Below are positions 1-8,176 of a DNA stretch of 64,000 bases, piece after piece. Position numbers and translations under genes: made by a program. Position 1 is the stretch's first letter; every line of letters starts with the position of its first letter. This stretch comes from Streptomyces sp. A1136. GTDB taxonomy: Bacteria > Actinomycetota > Actinomycetes > Streptomycetales > Streptomycetaceae. The stretch covers positions 1-64,000 of the forward strand of contig NZ_SSBJ01000037.1 of the NCBI RefSeq assembly GCF_004795055.1, written 5' to 3'. The notes under the pieces were generated by a model. That model was given only the letters and a program-made list of their open reading frames with translations. It did not search any database and was not told where the DNA came from.

Positions 1-329
1 CCTGGGAGCAGTCCCGCCAGGCCATCGAGACGCTCACCGCCGAGGACACGGAGCGGTGGCAGCGCGAGGTGACGGCGCAGATGATCCGCATCGCGGAGTT
101 CATGGCGGCCGGCACCCCGGTGGCCGACCCCGCGGTACAGGCGGAGATCGACGCCCACTACCAGAGTGTGTGCCGGTTCTGGACTCCGGACGCGACCGCG
201 TACAAGGGGCTGGCCCAGACGTACGTCGACGACCCGCAGTTCCGCCGGAACTTCGACAAGATCGCCGAGGGCCTGGCCGCGTACCAGCGCGAGGCGATGG
301 TCGCCTACGCCGAAACCCGCCTGAGCTGA
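1..329 (+). CDS. TipAS-domain MerR-family regulator, C-terminal part
   Basis: The reading frame is open from base 3 and stops at 327-329, so the start lies outside the window. The visible ~108 residues are helical and match the TipAS antibiotic-binding domain of TipAL-like MerR regulators: W/EQSRQAIETLTAEDTERW, then FMAAGTPVADPAVQAEIDAH, then a YVDDPQFRRNFDKIAEGLA segment near the end. In TipAL this domain traps thiopeptides and turns on transcription. The DNA-binding half is not visible, so a stand-alone TipAS protein is possible. A strong hairpin follows the stop. Confidence 0.85.
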   Translation, partial: WEQSRQAIETLTAEDTERWQREVTAQMIRIAEFMAAGTPVADPAVQAEIDAHYQSVCRFWTPDATAYKGLAQTYVDDPQFRRNFDKIAEGLAAYQREAMVAYAETRLS

Positions 330-340
330 CCGCCGGGCTT

Positions 341-367
341 CGGGGCCCCCACGGGGGTGGGGCCCCG
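341..367 (+). terminator. Rho-independent-type hairpin after TipAS gene
   Basis: CGGGGCCCC and GGGGCCCCG arms close around a C/G-rich loop, 12 bases after the TipAS stop. GC-rich hairpins without a T tract are usual terminators in Streptomyces. Confidence 0.7.
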
Positions 368-446
368 CTCGGGTCACCGCCTGCCCTGCCGTGTTCGAGT
401 GCGTCTACCTCACTTTCGAACAGATGGAAATCTATGTCGGCCGGAG

Positions 447-475
447 TAGACATTGGATGCCTCGGCGGTTATGGT
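447..475 (+). promoter_or_regulatory. Candidate sigma-70-type promoter
   Basis: TAGACA (447-452) and TATGGT (470-475) are separated by exactly 17 bases, close to the TTGACA/TATAAT layout. The surrounding DNA is less GC-rich than its neighbours. The next convincing start codon is 740 bp away, so the promoter may drive a non-coding or leader RNA. Confidence 0.45.
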
Positions 476-481
476 TTCTCT

Positions 482-1166
482 CGTAGCCGAGATCAGAAGG
501 GCCCGGCAGAGATGAACTGCCGGGCAGCAGTACACGCAGTACCAGTAGTTGCAGTTCGCAGGACGGTGCGGTGGTGGAGTTCCGAAGCCAAAGCAGTCGT
601 ATGACGGCGACGGGGCTGACGACCGGACCGGGTGGCCCGCGGTGATCAGGGGCCGCCGTGAGCAGTGCCGCAGTTGGCAGTACCAGCAGTACCAGCAGTG
701 CAGTCGTATGAGTGGTACCTCGGTGAAGGCGTCGGGCTGCGGGCGCGCGCACCGGGAGGTTCGGCAGTGGGGTTCCAAGCCAGAGCAGACGCAGGATGGG
801 CGACGGGGCTGGCTGCCGAAAGGGTGGCGCTGTGTGAGGCCACCGGCAGTACGCAACACCGGTAGTACAGGAAGTACCCGCGTTACAGCAGTACGCAGTT
901 CCCGTACGGCAAGTGAAGTGATTGATCCAGAGGGAAAGAACGGAGGAGCCAGGCGCCATCAGGATCGCCCGGACGAGAAGGACCGAGTCCGGGTACCGCA
1001 GGACATCGATAGTGAGGTGGTCTCCGGTCACGCATCCGCGATCCCCGCACCCCCGGCAGCGCTCAGGCCGGCCGTGCGGAAACAGAGGGCCGGCGCAGCA
1101 TGAGGGCCGGCAGATGGTGTGAGTAGTTCCTTCGGGGCCCGGGTGCCGGTACGGCACCCGGGCCCC
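482..1166 (+). ncRNA. Candidate non-coding transcript or leader with CAGTA repeats
   Basis: This stretch has no open frame with convincing protein character. Just downstream of the candidate promoter is a perfect 9-bp hairpin (GCCCGGCAG 501-509 with CTGCCGGGC 517-525). CAGTA or GCAGTAC motifs recur around 525-545, 670-705 and 845-900. The stretch ends in a very strong terminator hairpin placed before, not after, the next gene. Promoter, structure and terminator without an ORF suggest a stable RNA. A decayed gene is the main alternative. Confidence 0.3.
1134..1166 (+). terminator. Strong 14-bp hairpin terminator
   Basis: GGGGCCCGGGTGCC (1134-1147) pairs perfectly with 1153-1166 around a five-base loop. 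It sits 46 bp upstream of the MerR start, so it would end a transcript coming from the 0.5-1.1 kb region, or attenuate readthrough into merR. Confidence 0.7.
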
Positions 1167-1211
1167 TCAAGCGTGTGCGACTCCGGCGCGTTCAACCAAC
1201 AGAGAGGTTCG

Positions 1212-1550
1212 ATGACAGCAGACGACACGTTCGGCCGTCTCGATGACGACGACTATCCCGCCTACACCATGGGCCGGGCCGCCGACATGCTCGGTACCAC
1301 CCAAGGCTTCCTCCGCGCCATCGGCGAACACCGCCTCATCACTCCCTTGCGCTCCGCGGGCGGCCATCGCCGCTACTCCCGCTACCAGCTCCGCATCGCC
1401 GCCCGCGCCCGCGAGCTCGTCGACCAGGGAACCCCCATCGAGGCCGCCTGTCGCATCGTCATCCTCGAAGACCAGCTCGAAGAAGCCCAACGCATCAACG
1501 CCGAATACCGGCGCACCACCGGATCCCCGCCCCCACCGGCCGCAGCCTGA
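1212..1550 (+). CDS. MerR-family transcriptional regulator
   Basis: The protein has 112 residues. The winged helix runs from about residue 16: YTMGRAADMLGTTQGFLRAI, then a GGHRRYSRYQL wing typical of MerR DNA-binding domains, then RELVDQGTPIEAACRIVILE and a short coiled coil (EDQLEEAQRINAEYRR). There is no metal- or drug-binding C-terminal domain, so the signal it senses cannot be read from sequence. The ATG at 1212 is preceded by AGAGAGG (1201-1207) and is preferred over an upstream in-frame start that lies inside the terminator. Such short MerR proteins are common in Streptomyces. Confidence 0.85.
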   Translation: MTADDTFGRLDDDDYPAYTMGRAADMLGTTQGFLRAIGEHRLITPLRSAGGHRRYSRYQLRIAARARELVDQGTPIEAACRIVILEDQLEEAQRINAEYRRTTGSPPPPAAA

Positions 1551-1696
1551 GGAGGACAGCGCGGGATCGGCGGCAGGGCGGTTGTACTCTCCCCGCTCCG
1601 ATGGCTCGTCGGAGCTCCGGCGGATGAAATCCGAATGCGTACCGCTGGTGCCCGTTCGTATGCTCGTGCGAGCTCATGGAGGGGGAGGTGGGGACA

Positions 1697-2167
1697 GTGA
1701 AGCTTGCCGAGGCATTGGCGGAACGCGCGGACGCGACGCGCCGTGTGGAACAGCTGAGAGCGCGCGTCGTCAGCAGTGCGCGGTACCAGGAGGGTGAGAC
1801 TCCGGCCGAGGACGCGGCCCAGCTGTTGGCCGAGACCGGCGGGGTGCTGGACGCCCTGGAATCGTTGATCCGGCGGATCAACCGCACCAACGTCACCGTG
1901 GAGATGGGGACGGACGGCACGCTCACCGATGCGCTCGCGCGCCGGGACGTTCTGCGGTTGCGTCACTCCGTGATCACCGCGGCGGCGGACGCGGCCGCCG
2001 GCAAGGGCGAGCGGGGATACGGCCGACAGCTTCGGTCCGAGTTGCTGACGCTCTCCGCGCTCCCGGTCGCCGAACTGCGCGGCCGGGCGGACGCCCTCGC
2101 CCGGGAGATCAGGGAGATCGATGTGCGGATCCAGCGGACGAACTGGGAGGTCGACTTGCTGGACTGA
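1697..2167 (+). CDS. DIP1984-family protein
   Basis: The protein has 156 residues and is mostly alpha-helical. It starts MKLAEALAERADATRRVEQL and has the ARYQEGETPAED motif characteristic of the DIP1984 (septicolysin-like) family, ending IQRTNWEVDLLD. The family's biochemical role is not established. The GTG at 1697 gives the conserved MKLAEAL start and has GGAGG at 1684-1688. An upstream in-frame ATG at 1676 would add seven non-conserved residues. It is a single-gene unit. Confidence 0.8.
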   Translation: MKLAEALAERADATRRVEQLRARVVSSARYQEGETPAEDAAQLLAETGGVLDALESLIRRINRTNVTVEMGTDGTLTDALARRDVLRLRHSVITAAADAAAGKGERGYGRQLRSELLTLSALPVAELRGRADALAREIREIDVRIQRTNWEVDLLD

Positions 2168-2793
2168 GCAGTCCGGCGAGCTGCGACGATGTGGAGCAGG
2201 TAGCCGCTCCGGAGGCGTGCACACACCGAGGGCCGGCGGTCTTCCGGTCCCCTCCTGGCGCGTGAAGAGCAACGCGGGGTTCGACTCCCCGGCAACAGCG
2301 CAGCTCAGCACCGCGTACAGGTGAAGGCGCACATCGCACAGCACACCACCACGTGCAGATCCGAAGCGGCGAGGGCGGGCACGGGGCTTTCCACATCGCG
2401 GCAGCACCATCCAGAACGGCGATCTCCGGCGGCTACGGCCGGCGACCGGGGAGCGACGGTGCCCTTTCGTGCGGCTTTGATGCCGGCTTCGAAGCCGGCA
2501 GGGCTGTGGCCTGGTGATCCGTGCCCAGCGCGCCGCGGCGCCGCCACCGGGGCGCGGGGGCGGTCGTGGTGCAACGACCCGGCCTTCTCGGAGGGTGGGT
2601 GCTGTTCTCCTGCGACGACCGAGGTTGGCCGGCTGGTGTGAGAGCCGGTGGGTGACTGGCCAAGTCACCCACCAGGCCGGTCGATGGCGGGTTTGTACCG
2701 ATTCCGGTTTGTACCGCTTCGAACCGCACATGAGGGTTCGCGCGGCGGGTACACGGCTTCGGCACGCAAGAGTTCATCACGGGGAGGCGTGGC
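2168..2793. other. 626-bp intergenic region with three structured motifs
   Basis: No gene is supported. The region holds a tRNA T-arm-like hairpin (CGGGG 2275-2279, loop TTCGACT, CCCCG 2287-2291), an 18-bp perfect palindrome GCCGGCTTCGAAGCCGGC (2482-2499), and an 11-bp stem-loop at 2647-2673. The complement of 2461-2500 reads FEAGIKAARKG, close to the FEAGIKAAQKG end of the LuxR protein at 11.8 kb, so a decayed regulator tail is possible. Confidence 0.5.
2647..2673. repeat. Perfect 11-bp inverted repeat upstream of dehydrogenase gene
   Basis: GGTGGGTGACT (2647-2657) pairs with AGTCACCCACC (2663-2673) around GGCCA. It lies 121 bp before the dehydrogenase start. It could be an operator or a terminator protecting that operon. 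Confidence 0.5.
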
Positions 2794-3918
2794 ATGTTCG
2801 CATACGTTATGTCCGCTCCGGGCGTCGTCACCCGGGAGCGATTATCCGATCCGGTCTGTGGGCCCGATGAGGTGGTCCTGCGGACGGAGGCGGTCTCGGT
2901 CTGCTCCACCGACATCTCGTACTACCGGGGGCACCTCATACCGGAGTCCTGGCCGGTGGTGCCGGGACACGAGTACGTCGGGCAGGTCGTCGAGGTCGGA
3001 GCGCGCTTACGCGGGACCGTCACCGTCGGGGAACGGCTGACGTACTGGGGACAGACGGACTTCGGCGGGCTCGCCGAGTTCAGGGCCTTGCGGCCGCTGT
3101 TCCCGTCCGACGGACCAGAGCGCGAGAGTACCTGGCACACCGAACGCAACTTCTACGATGCCGCCCAGGCAGCTGTGGCGGTCGTTCCACCCGACGTACC
3201 CGGTGCGCTGGCCACCTTGGCGGAGCCGTTGACGTCCGTCCTGCGGTCGCTGCTGATCAATCCGCCGCGCCCCGGCGACACCGTGGTTCTGCTGGGCTGC
3301 GGCCCCAGTGCCCTGCTCGCCTTGCAGATCCTGACGCGCTGTATGGGGGCGGGCCACGTCGTGGCCGTCGACCACAACCCGGACCGACTGGAGGCCGCTC
3401 TGCGGCTCGGGGCCACCGAGACGTTCGACCCGGCCCACCAGGCCGACGCGCTGGAGGCGTTCGTCGCCCGGCACCAGGACCACTTCGCGGACTACGTCTT
3501 CGACGCGCTGCCGCATGTGGAACTCGACGCCCACGGGTACGACGTGCGTGAGATGGCGATGAGGCTGCTGCGTCCCGCCGGCGACTATGTCGTCTACGGG
3601 GCCACCGCACGCCCACAGACCCTGAAGACCTGGCTCATCCTGGCCAAGGGTCTCAAAGTGCAGGCGGCGCCGTTCGACGTCCGGATGTTTCCCATGCGGC
3701 GCACGGCGCACGTGCTGCGAACCGCCCTGGGTTACCTCCAAGGCGGTGTCGTCGACGTGAAGCCTCTGGTCACCGGGACGGTCGGCTTCCATGACGAAGA
3801 CGGTGTCCGTGCCGTGTTCGAGCGTTACGGGACTGCGGCGTCCCTCAAGACATCCATCGCGTTCCCGCCGAGCCGGACCGGGGAGGGTGCCCATGTCACG
3901 GCCGACCACGTCGCATGA
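2794..3918 (+). CDS. Zinc-binding alcohol/polyol dehydrogenase (MDR family)
   Basis: This 374-residue medium-chain dehydrogenase has the catalytic-zinc pattern CSTD (about residue 38) and PGHEYVGQVVEVG, and a Rossmann motif LLGCGPSALLALQI. The cysteine-rich structural zinc loop of classical alcohol dehydrogenases is absent; the region after residue 75 has no cysteines. The shape resembles sugar- and cyclitol-type dehydrogenases such as 2-deoxy-scyllo-inosamine dehydrogenase, but the substrate is unknown. GGGGAGG lies just before the ATG. The 3' end overlaps the next gene by 26 bp, so the two are very likely co-translated. Confidence 0.8.
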   Translation: MFAYVMSAPGVVTRERLSDPVCGPDEVVLRTEAVSVCSTDISYYRGHLIPESWPVVPGHEYVGQVVEVGARLRGTVTVGERLTYWGQTDFGGLAEFRALRPLFPSDGPERESTWHTERNFYDAAQAAVAVVPPDVPGALATLAEPLTSVLRSLLINPPRPGDTVVLLGCGPSALLALQILTRCMGAGHVVAVDHNPDRLEAALRLGATETFDPAHQADALEAFVARHQDHFADYVFDALPHVELDAHGYDVREMAMRLLRPAGDYVVYGATARPQTLKTWLILAKGLKVQAAPFDVRMFPMRRTAHVLRTALGYLQGGVVDVKPLVTGTVGFHDEDGVRAVFERYGTAASLKTSIAFPPSRTGEGAHVTADHVA

Positions 3919-5104
3919 GACGGGCACTGCGGTCCGCGGGGAATCGCCGCCGGGCCTGGTCCGGGTGGCCGTGAGCGCGTTCTTCTTCGTGCTGGGGCTC
4001 GGTTTCGGTTCCTGGGTGGTACGGATTCCCGATGTCCAGCACGAGCTCGGCATCAGCAAGGGCTCCCTCGGTGCGGCGCTGCTGGCGGTCACCGTCGGAT
4101 CCCTGGTCGGTATGCCGCTCGCGGGCTGGCTGGGGACGCGGATGGACGGCGCCTGGGTCCTGCGGGTCTCCGGTGCGGTCCTCGCCGTGTCCATCGCCCT
4201 GCCGCCCTACGCGACCGACTGGTGGACGCTGGCCCTCGCCCTGATCGTCGTGGGCGTGGGAAACGGGGCGCTGGGAGTCGCCATGAACGTACAGGGCTCT
4301 CTCGTCGAACGCACCCTGGACCGGCCCGTCATGTCCTCCTTCCACGGCGTGTTCAGCATCGGAGGCCTCGTCGGTTCCCTGGGCGGGGGGGCCGTGGCCT
4401 CGGCCGGCATCGGCCCCCGGGCGCACCTCTCGGCCACCGCCGCGATCCTGCTCTGCCTGACGCTCGCCGCGGGCAGCCGGCTCCTGTCCTCACCTCCCGA
4501 CCGGGACAATGCCGCCCCCGTGCTCGTCCGGCCCACCAAGACCGCTCTGATCGGAGGAACGGTCGCCTTCTGCGTCCTGTTCGGGGAAGGGGCGGTCAGC
4601 GACTGGAGCGCGGTCTACCTCAAGAACGACCTGTCCGCAGCCGCACTCGCAGGCATGGGATACGCGGCCTTCGCCGGCGCGATGGCGGCAGGCCGGCTCG
4701 CCGGCGATCGCCTGGCCGCGGCAGTGGGCCCACGTCGCCTGGTGATCTACGGCGGATGCATCGGCACCGTCGGGATCACCTCGGTCGTGCTCATCGGCCA
4801 TCCGCTCGCCACGGTCGTGGGCTTCGGGCTCATGGGACTGGGCCTGTCCGTGGTGTACCCGCAGGTCGTGAGCGCGGCCGGAGCCACCGGTGGCAAGGAC
4901 ACGGCGCCCGATACAGCCATCGCTGCGGTGTCCACGATCGGATACTTCGGTTTCCTCATCGGGCCGCCGGCCATCGGAGGTCTGGCTCAAATGACCTCGC
5001 TGCGCTGGGCCTTCCTCCTCGTCGCGCTGTGTTCCGTCCTGATCATCCCGCTGGCGGGGCGAGCTCTGACCGCCACGGCGCCCGGCCGTGACGCCTCGGG
5101 ATGA
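3893..5104 (+). CDS. MFS transporter
   Basis: The product has 403 residues and about twelve hydrophobic segments. It has the MFS loop signature around GWLGTRMDGAW, and motifs GNGALGVAMNVQGSLVER and MSSFHGVFSIGGLVGS like the YbjJ/FucP-type branch. The ATG at 3893 has GGGAGGG at 3881-3887 and lies inside the upstream dehydrogenase gene, which argues for coupled expression. Substrate is unknown. Import or export of the compound handled by the dehydrogenase is a reasonable inference only. Confidence 0.8.
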   Translation: MSRPTTSHETGTAVRGESPPGLVRVAVSAFFFVLGLGFGSWVVRIPDVQHELGISKGSLGAALLAVTVGSLVGMPLAGWLGTRMDGAWVLRVSGAVLAVSIALPPYATDWWTLALALIVVGVGNGALGVAMNVQGSLVERTLDRPVMSSFHGVFSIGGLVGSLGGGAVASAGIGPRAHLSATAAILLCLTLAAGSRLLSSPPDRDNAAPVLVRPTKTALIGGTVAFCVLFGEGAVSDWSAVYLKNDLSAAALAGMGYAAFAGAMAAGRLAGDRLAAAVGPRRLVIYGGCIGTVGITSVVLIGHPLATVVGFGLMGLGLSVVYPQVVSAAGATGGKDTAPDTAIAAVSTIGYFGFLIGPPAIGGLAQMTSLRWAFLLVALCSVLIIPLAGRALTATAPGRDASG

Positions 5105-5342
5105 CCGACACCGCGGCACATGCCTGACCACACGACACGGCCGACCGCCCCGCCCTCCGCGCCACGTGAGCGACAAGGGCACACCGAGGCGCGGGGCGGC
5201 GGCAACGTGCCGGCAGGTGTTGTCACCATCGCGAACCGGAGACAGTGGCCGCGCGGTGCCCAGCCGCCGATGTAGCGGCGGACGGCGACCTCGCCGAGCG
5301 GCGCCGGCTGATCGGCGATGTGCTCGGCGAGTCGGAATCCGC

Positions 5343-5690
5343 TTACGAGGGGAGGAAGAAGCCGGTGATGTCGGCGAGTCGGCCGTCGCGGTGGAGCGCG
5401 GTGCTCACGCCCGCCATGACGGGTTCGCCCTGCTCGCCGAGCTGGGTCCACCGTGCGAGTGAGCGGTCGTGGTGTTCGAGTACCTCGTCGATGCGGAAGC
5501 GGTGGCCGGGGAAGGCACCGGCGAATCCGGCCATGTAGGCAGCCAGTTCGGTCAGTGCGCCGACCTCCGTGCCCGGGTCCCGGTAGGCGACGTCTTCGAC
5601 CGCGACCGTGCCGAGTGCGGCGAGCCGCTCGCCGGGGTCGGCCGACCAGCATGCGGCGTAGTTCTCCCAGAGCTGTCGTGAGTCGCTCAT
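5343..5690 (-). CDS. SnoaL-like (NTF2-fold) protein
   Basis: The 115-residue protein starts SDSRQLWENYAACWSADPGE and has YRDPGTEVGALTELAAYMAG and FRIDEVLEHHDRSLARW, the usual pattern of SnoaL-like polyketide-cyclase-fold proteins. Most members are small-molecule-binding proteins of unknown reaction. Its start ATG overlaps the stop of the upstream TetR gene in ATGA (5687-5690), so it is the second gene of a regulator-led pair. Confidence 0.75.
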   Translation of the reverse strand: MSDSRQLWENYAACWSADPGERLAALGTVAVEDVAYRDPGTEVGALTELAAYMAGFAGAFPGHRFRIDEVLEHHDRSLARWTQLGEQGEPVMAGVSTALHRDGRLADITGFFLPS

Positions 5691-6283
5691 CGCGGTCCTT
5701 CTTTCATGGGGCCGATCGACGCCATCGCGCCGTCGGTGATGGTGTGCAGCTTCGTGCGGGGGGCGCCGGCCCGGACCAGTACCAGCAGGCCCTGATAGAG
5801 CGCCAGCAGGTGGGCTGCCGAGATTTCGACGTCCAGATCCTCCGACAGCAGGCCCAGGGTGCGGGCTCGCGTCAGGGCTTCGGCGAAGCCGGACTCGATC
5901 GTCTCCAGCCCTCGGCGAACCGCGTCGGCGGCCTGCGGAACGGTGAAGGACTCAACTGCGGTGTTGGTGAGCAGACAGCCCGGATCGGGATCGCGGCCGG
6001 TCTCGAACGTCGAGGTGAAGAACGACCGGAGGCCGGCCACAGGGTCCGGCGTTTCCAGCAGGTGGGCCCGGACGCGGCCCTGCACCACCTGGTCGTTGTA
6101 GGCGTCCAGGGCCGCGCAGAACAGGCCGTCCTTGCTCTGGAAGACCCGGTACAGGCTGCCCGGATGCAGCCCGGTCGCCTCCTCGATGTCTCGAACCGAG
6201 GCGCCGAGGTAGCCACGCCGGCGGAACAGTCGCATGGCGGAGGCCAGTACCTCCGCCTGGTCCCAAAGCTGCTTGCGTCCCAC
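5687..6283 (-). CDS. TetR-family transcriptional regulator
   Basis: The protein has 198 residues. The N-terminal helix-turn-helix is FRRRGYLGASVRDIEEATGLHPGSLYRVFQSKDGLF. The C-terminal part is a typical TetR ligand domain with a GCLLTNTAVE segment, as in AcrR/TetR_C subgroups. The GTG at 6283 (GRKQLWDQ) has GGGGGGAT at the right distance; a second in-frame GTG at 6313 would add ten residues and place the operator inside the gene. It probably controls itself and the coupled SnoaL-like gene. Confidence 0.8.
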   Translation of the reverse strand: MGRKQLWDQAEVLASAMRLFRRRGYLGASVRDIEEATGLHPGSLYRVFQSKDGLFCAALDAYNDQVVQGRVRAHLLETPDPVAGLRSFFTSTFETGRDPDPGCLLTNTAVESFTVPQAADAVRRGLETIESGFAEALTRARTLGLLSEDLDVEISAAHLLALYQGLLVLVRAGAPRTKLHTITDGAMASIGPMKEGPR

Positions 6284-6298
6284 CGATCCCCCCGTAGT

Positions 6299-6312
6299 TG
6301 AACGATCGCTCA
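6299..6312. promoter_or_regulatory. Candidate TetR operator
   Basis: TGAACGATCGCTCA is a 14-bp near-perfect palindrome (one mismatched pair) directly upstream of the TetR start. The AT-rich CAAAAATAG that follows could hold the -10 region. This is the expected layout for autoregulation. Confidence 0.45.
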
Positions 6313-6313
6313 C

Positions 6314-6934
6314 AAAAATAGCACGCCTCACGGACGGCCGCTCCCGTGGCTCCACCCGACTCACAACTGGTCCCCCGCCACGGGCCTGGCGCGTCCGGGA
6401 ACGCGCTGCTGACGGACTACCAGCGCTCCATCGCCAGCGCGCGCGACGCGGGTGGACCGGTTCGGCGCAGCGTGGGTGAGGGTGTGAAAGCCACAGGGCA
6501 GGGGGAGCAGCGACGGCGACCGTCAGAGCGGGGTCAAGGCGTCCCCCCCCGCACGGTCTCCGTCCTCGGCCCCGGCGCGGAGCGGTGAAGCGCACCGGCG
6601 AGCGCCCATCGGGAACATGCCCGACAGTGCGGTATCCGGCCCCGAGCGTGGCGAGCAGAGTGAACAGGGCAGGGCCGCGCAGGCCGCCTCGACGCCCCGG
6701 CCGACCGGCCCCCGGGGAACGTCGTCCCACCATTTCGGTCGGTGCTCAGCAACGGCCCATCTGTAGCCGCGCCCGTCATGCCCGGCCGGGCCCGTTGGAC
6801 GCTTGAACCGAAGACGGCGGCGCCGGCTGATGCAGCCCGGCCCCGCCGTCATCGAGCCGCACGTAGCGGCTGAAGGGGGTCTCGCGGTCCTTGCCGGCTT
6901 CCGCCGCGCCGCGGTCTTGCCCCCGTTGCCTCGG
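6314..6934. other. 620-bp intergenic region, no gene recognised
   Basis: Open frames here are arginine- and proline-rich shadows without domain character or ribosome-binding sites. I see no clear RNA gene or repeat. Confidence 0.5.
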
Positions 6935-7609
6935 TTACCAGGCGCCGGTGATGGGGGTGTCGCCGGGGTTGCCGAAGCGGGCTTGGTAGATGAGGGTGTT
7001 GGAGTCCTTGGCGGCGCCGAAGAAGTCGGATTCGGCGGGTCGGTAGACGCCGACCTTGTCGGTGCCGTCGCCGTTCCAGTCGCCCTTGATGGGGATGTCG
7101 CCGGGGTTGCCGAACTTGACCGTGTGGTCCACTGAGGCGGTGGCGTTGGAGTCGCTGAGGTAGAAGGTGGTGTCGTCGGGGCGGTAGATGCCGATGGTGT
7201 CTTTTCCGTCGCCGTTCCAGTCGCCGGTGATCGGCTTGTCGCCGTCGATGCCCATTCGGCGGGTGATGGTCACGGTGTTGTTGTCGTTGGTGAGGTAGAA
7301 GGTTTGGTCGCTGGGGCGGTAGATGCCGATGGTGTCGGTGCCGTTGCCGTCCCAGTCGCCGACGAGGGGGATGTCGTCCGGGTTGCCGAGCTTGCGGGCC
7401 ACGGCCACGGTGTTGTTGTCGTTGGTGAGGTAGAAGGTCTGGTCGCTGGGGCGGTAGACGGCGAAGGTGTCCTTGCCGTCGCCGTTCCAGTCGCCGGTCA
7501 ACGGCGTGTCGCCTTCGGTGCCGAAGCCGGCGTATCCGCCCAGGCCGCCGCTGGTGTTGCTGATGTAGAACGTGGAGCCCGCGGACCGGTACACACCCGC
7601 GGTCGACGG
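6935..7609. repeat. 675-bp direct repeat, copy 1 (FG-GAP cassette)
   Basis: The sequence from the stop codon TTA (complement) to GGTCGACGG matches 8177-8851 base for base where I compared it, and the encoded residues are identical throughout. It encodes the whole C-terminal propeller module and its stop. Divergence begins abruptly at both ends. Confidence 0.95.
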
Positions 7610-7999
7610 GGTCTTGGCGGGCGCGGGGTAGGGATCGGCGTGGTCCGAGCCGAGGCCTGCCTTGGGGCCGCAGGTCGGCCAGGCACCCTGGCCCTGGCCG
7701 GCGAGGACCTTCTCACCTATCAGGATCTGCTGCTGCTTGGTGGCCTGGTACGGATAGGTGGCGTACTGACCGCCGCCGTATGCCTTCCACGTGCTGAGGC
7801 TGAACTGGAGTCCGCCGTAGTAGCCGTTGCCGGTGTTGATGCTCCAGTTCCCGCCCGCTTCGCACTGGGCCACCTTGTCCCACGTGGATACCGACGCGGC
7901 CTGGGCGGGCTGGACGGCGCCTGCCGCGAGGCAAGCGGCAGCAACGGCCAGGAGGAACGGACGAGCCGTACGGGAGACGGTCGAGGTGGGGGTGCGCAT
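6935..7999 (-). CDS. Secreted Rpf/transglycosylase-like protein with FG-GAP repeats
   Basis: The protein has 354 residues: a signal peptide (FLLAVAAACLAAGAVQPAQA), then a resuscitation-promoting-factor-type lysozyme fold from about residue 36 (WDKVAQCEAGGNWSINTGNG, YYGGLQFSLSTW; E48 is the likely catalytic Glu). A Pro/Ala linker follows, then five FG-GAP/VCBS units of ~45 residues with Ca-binding DWNGDGKDT motifs. Rpf enzymes cut glycan strands during spore germination and growth; the propeller may bind polymer. From 6935 to 7609 the DNA is identical to the end of the neighbouring gene. AAGGAG precedes the ATG. Confidence 0.88.
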   Translation of the reverse strand: MRTPTSTVSRTARPFLLAVAAACLAAGAVQPAQAASVSTWDKVAQCEAGGNWSINTGNGYYGGLQFSLSTWKAYGGGQYATYPYQATKQQQILIGEKVLAGQGQGAWPTCGPKAGLGSDHADPYPAPAKTPSTAGVYRSAGSTFYISNTSGGLGGYAGFGTEGDTPLTGDWNGDGKDTFAVYRPSDQTFYLTNDNNTVAVARKLGNPDDIPLVGDWDGNGTDTIGIYRPSDQTFYLTNDNNTVTITRRMGIDGDKPITGDWNGDGKDTIGIYRPDDTTFYLSDSNATASVDHTVKFGNPGDIPIKGDWNGDGTDKVGVYRPAESDFFGAAKDSNTLIYQARFGNPGDTPITGAW

Positions 8000-8048
8000 G
8001 GGGAGGAACTCCTTCAGGGAGAGGGTGATGTGCGAGAGCGGGGGTAGA

Positions 8049-8084
8049 CCGGCGCCCGGCCCCGTTGGGGTGGCCGGGCGCCGG
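8049..8084 (-). terminator. 13-bp hairpin terminator between the two FG-GAP genes
   Basis: CCGGCGCCCGGCC (8049-8061) pairs perfectly with 8072-8084 around a ten-base loop. It lies downstream of the NlpC/P60 gene and upstream of the Rpf-like gene, so the two genes are probably transcribed separately. Confidence 0.75.
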
Positions 8085-8176
8085 CTGTGCGGCTCGGGCG
8101 TTTTTCAGCGCGGGTCCGGGCCTGCGGGTGGTCGACACCGGTGGCCTCGGACGCGCGCCGTACCGGGTCGGAGGCC

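Noticed and set aside
549-1103. 184-residue open frame starting MQFAGRCGGG
   Set aside because: Gln/Arg/Ser-rich translation of CAGTA-type repeats, no ribosome-binding site, no domain; better explained as non-coding or decayed DNA.
1382-2731. 449-residue minus-strand open frame opposite DIP1984 and MerR genes
   Set aside because: Arg/Pro-rich antisense shadow typical of high-GC DNA; the plus-strand genes have clear families and starts.
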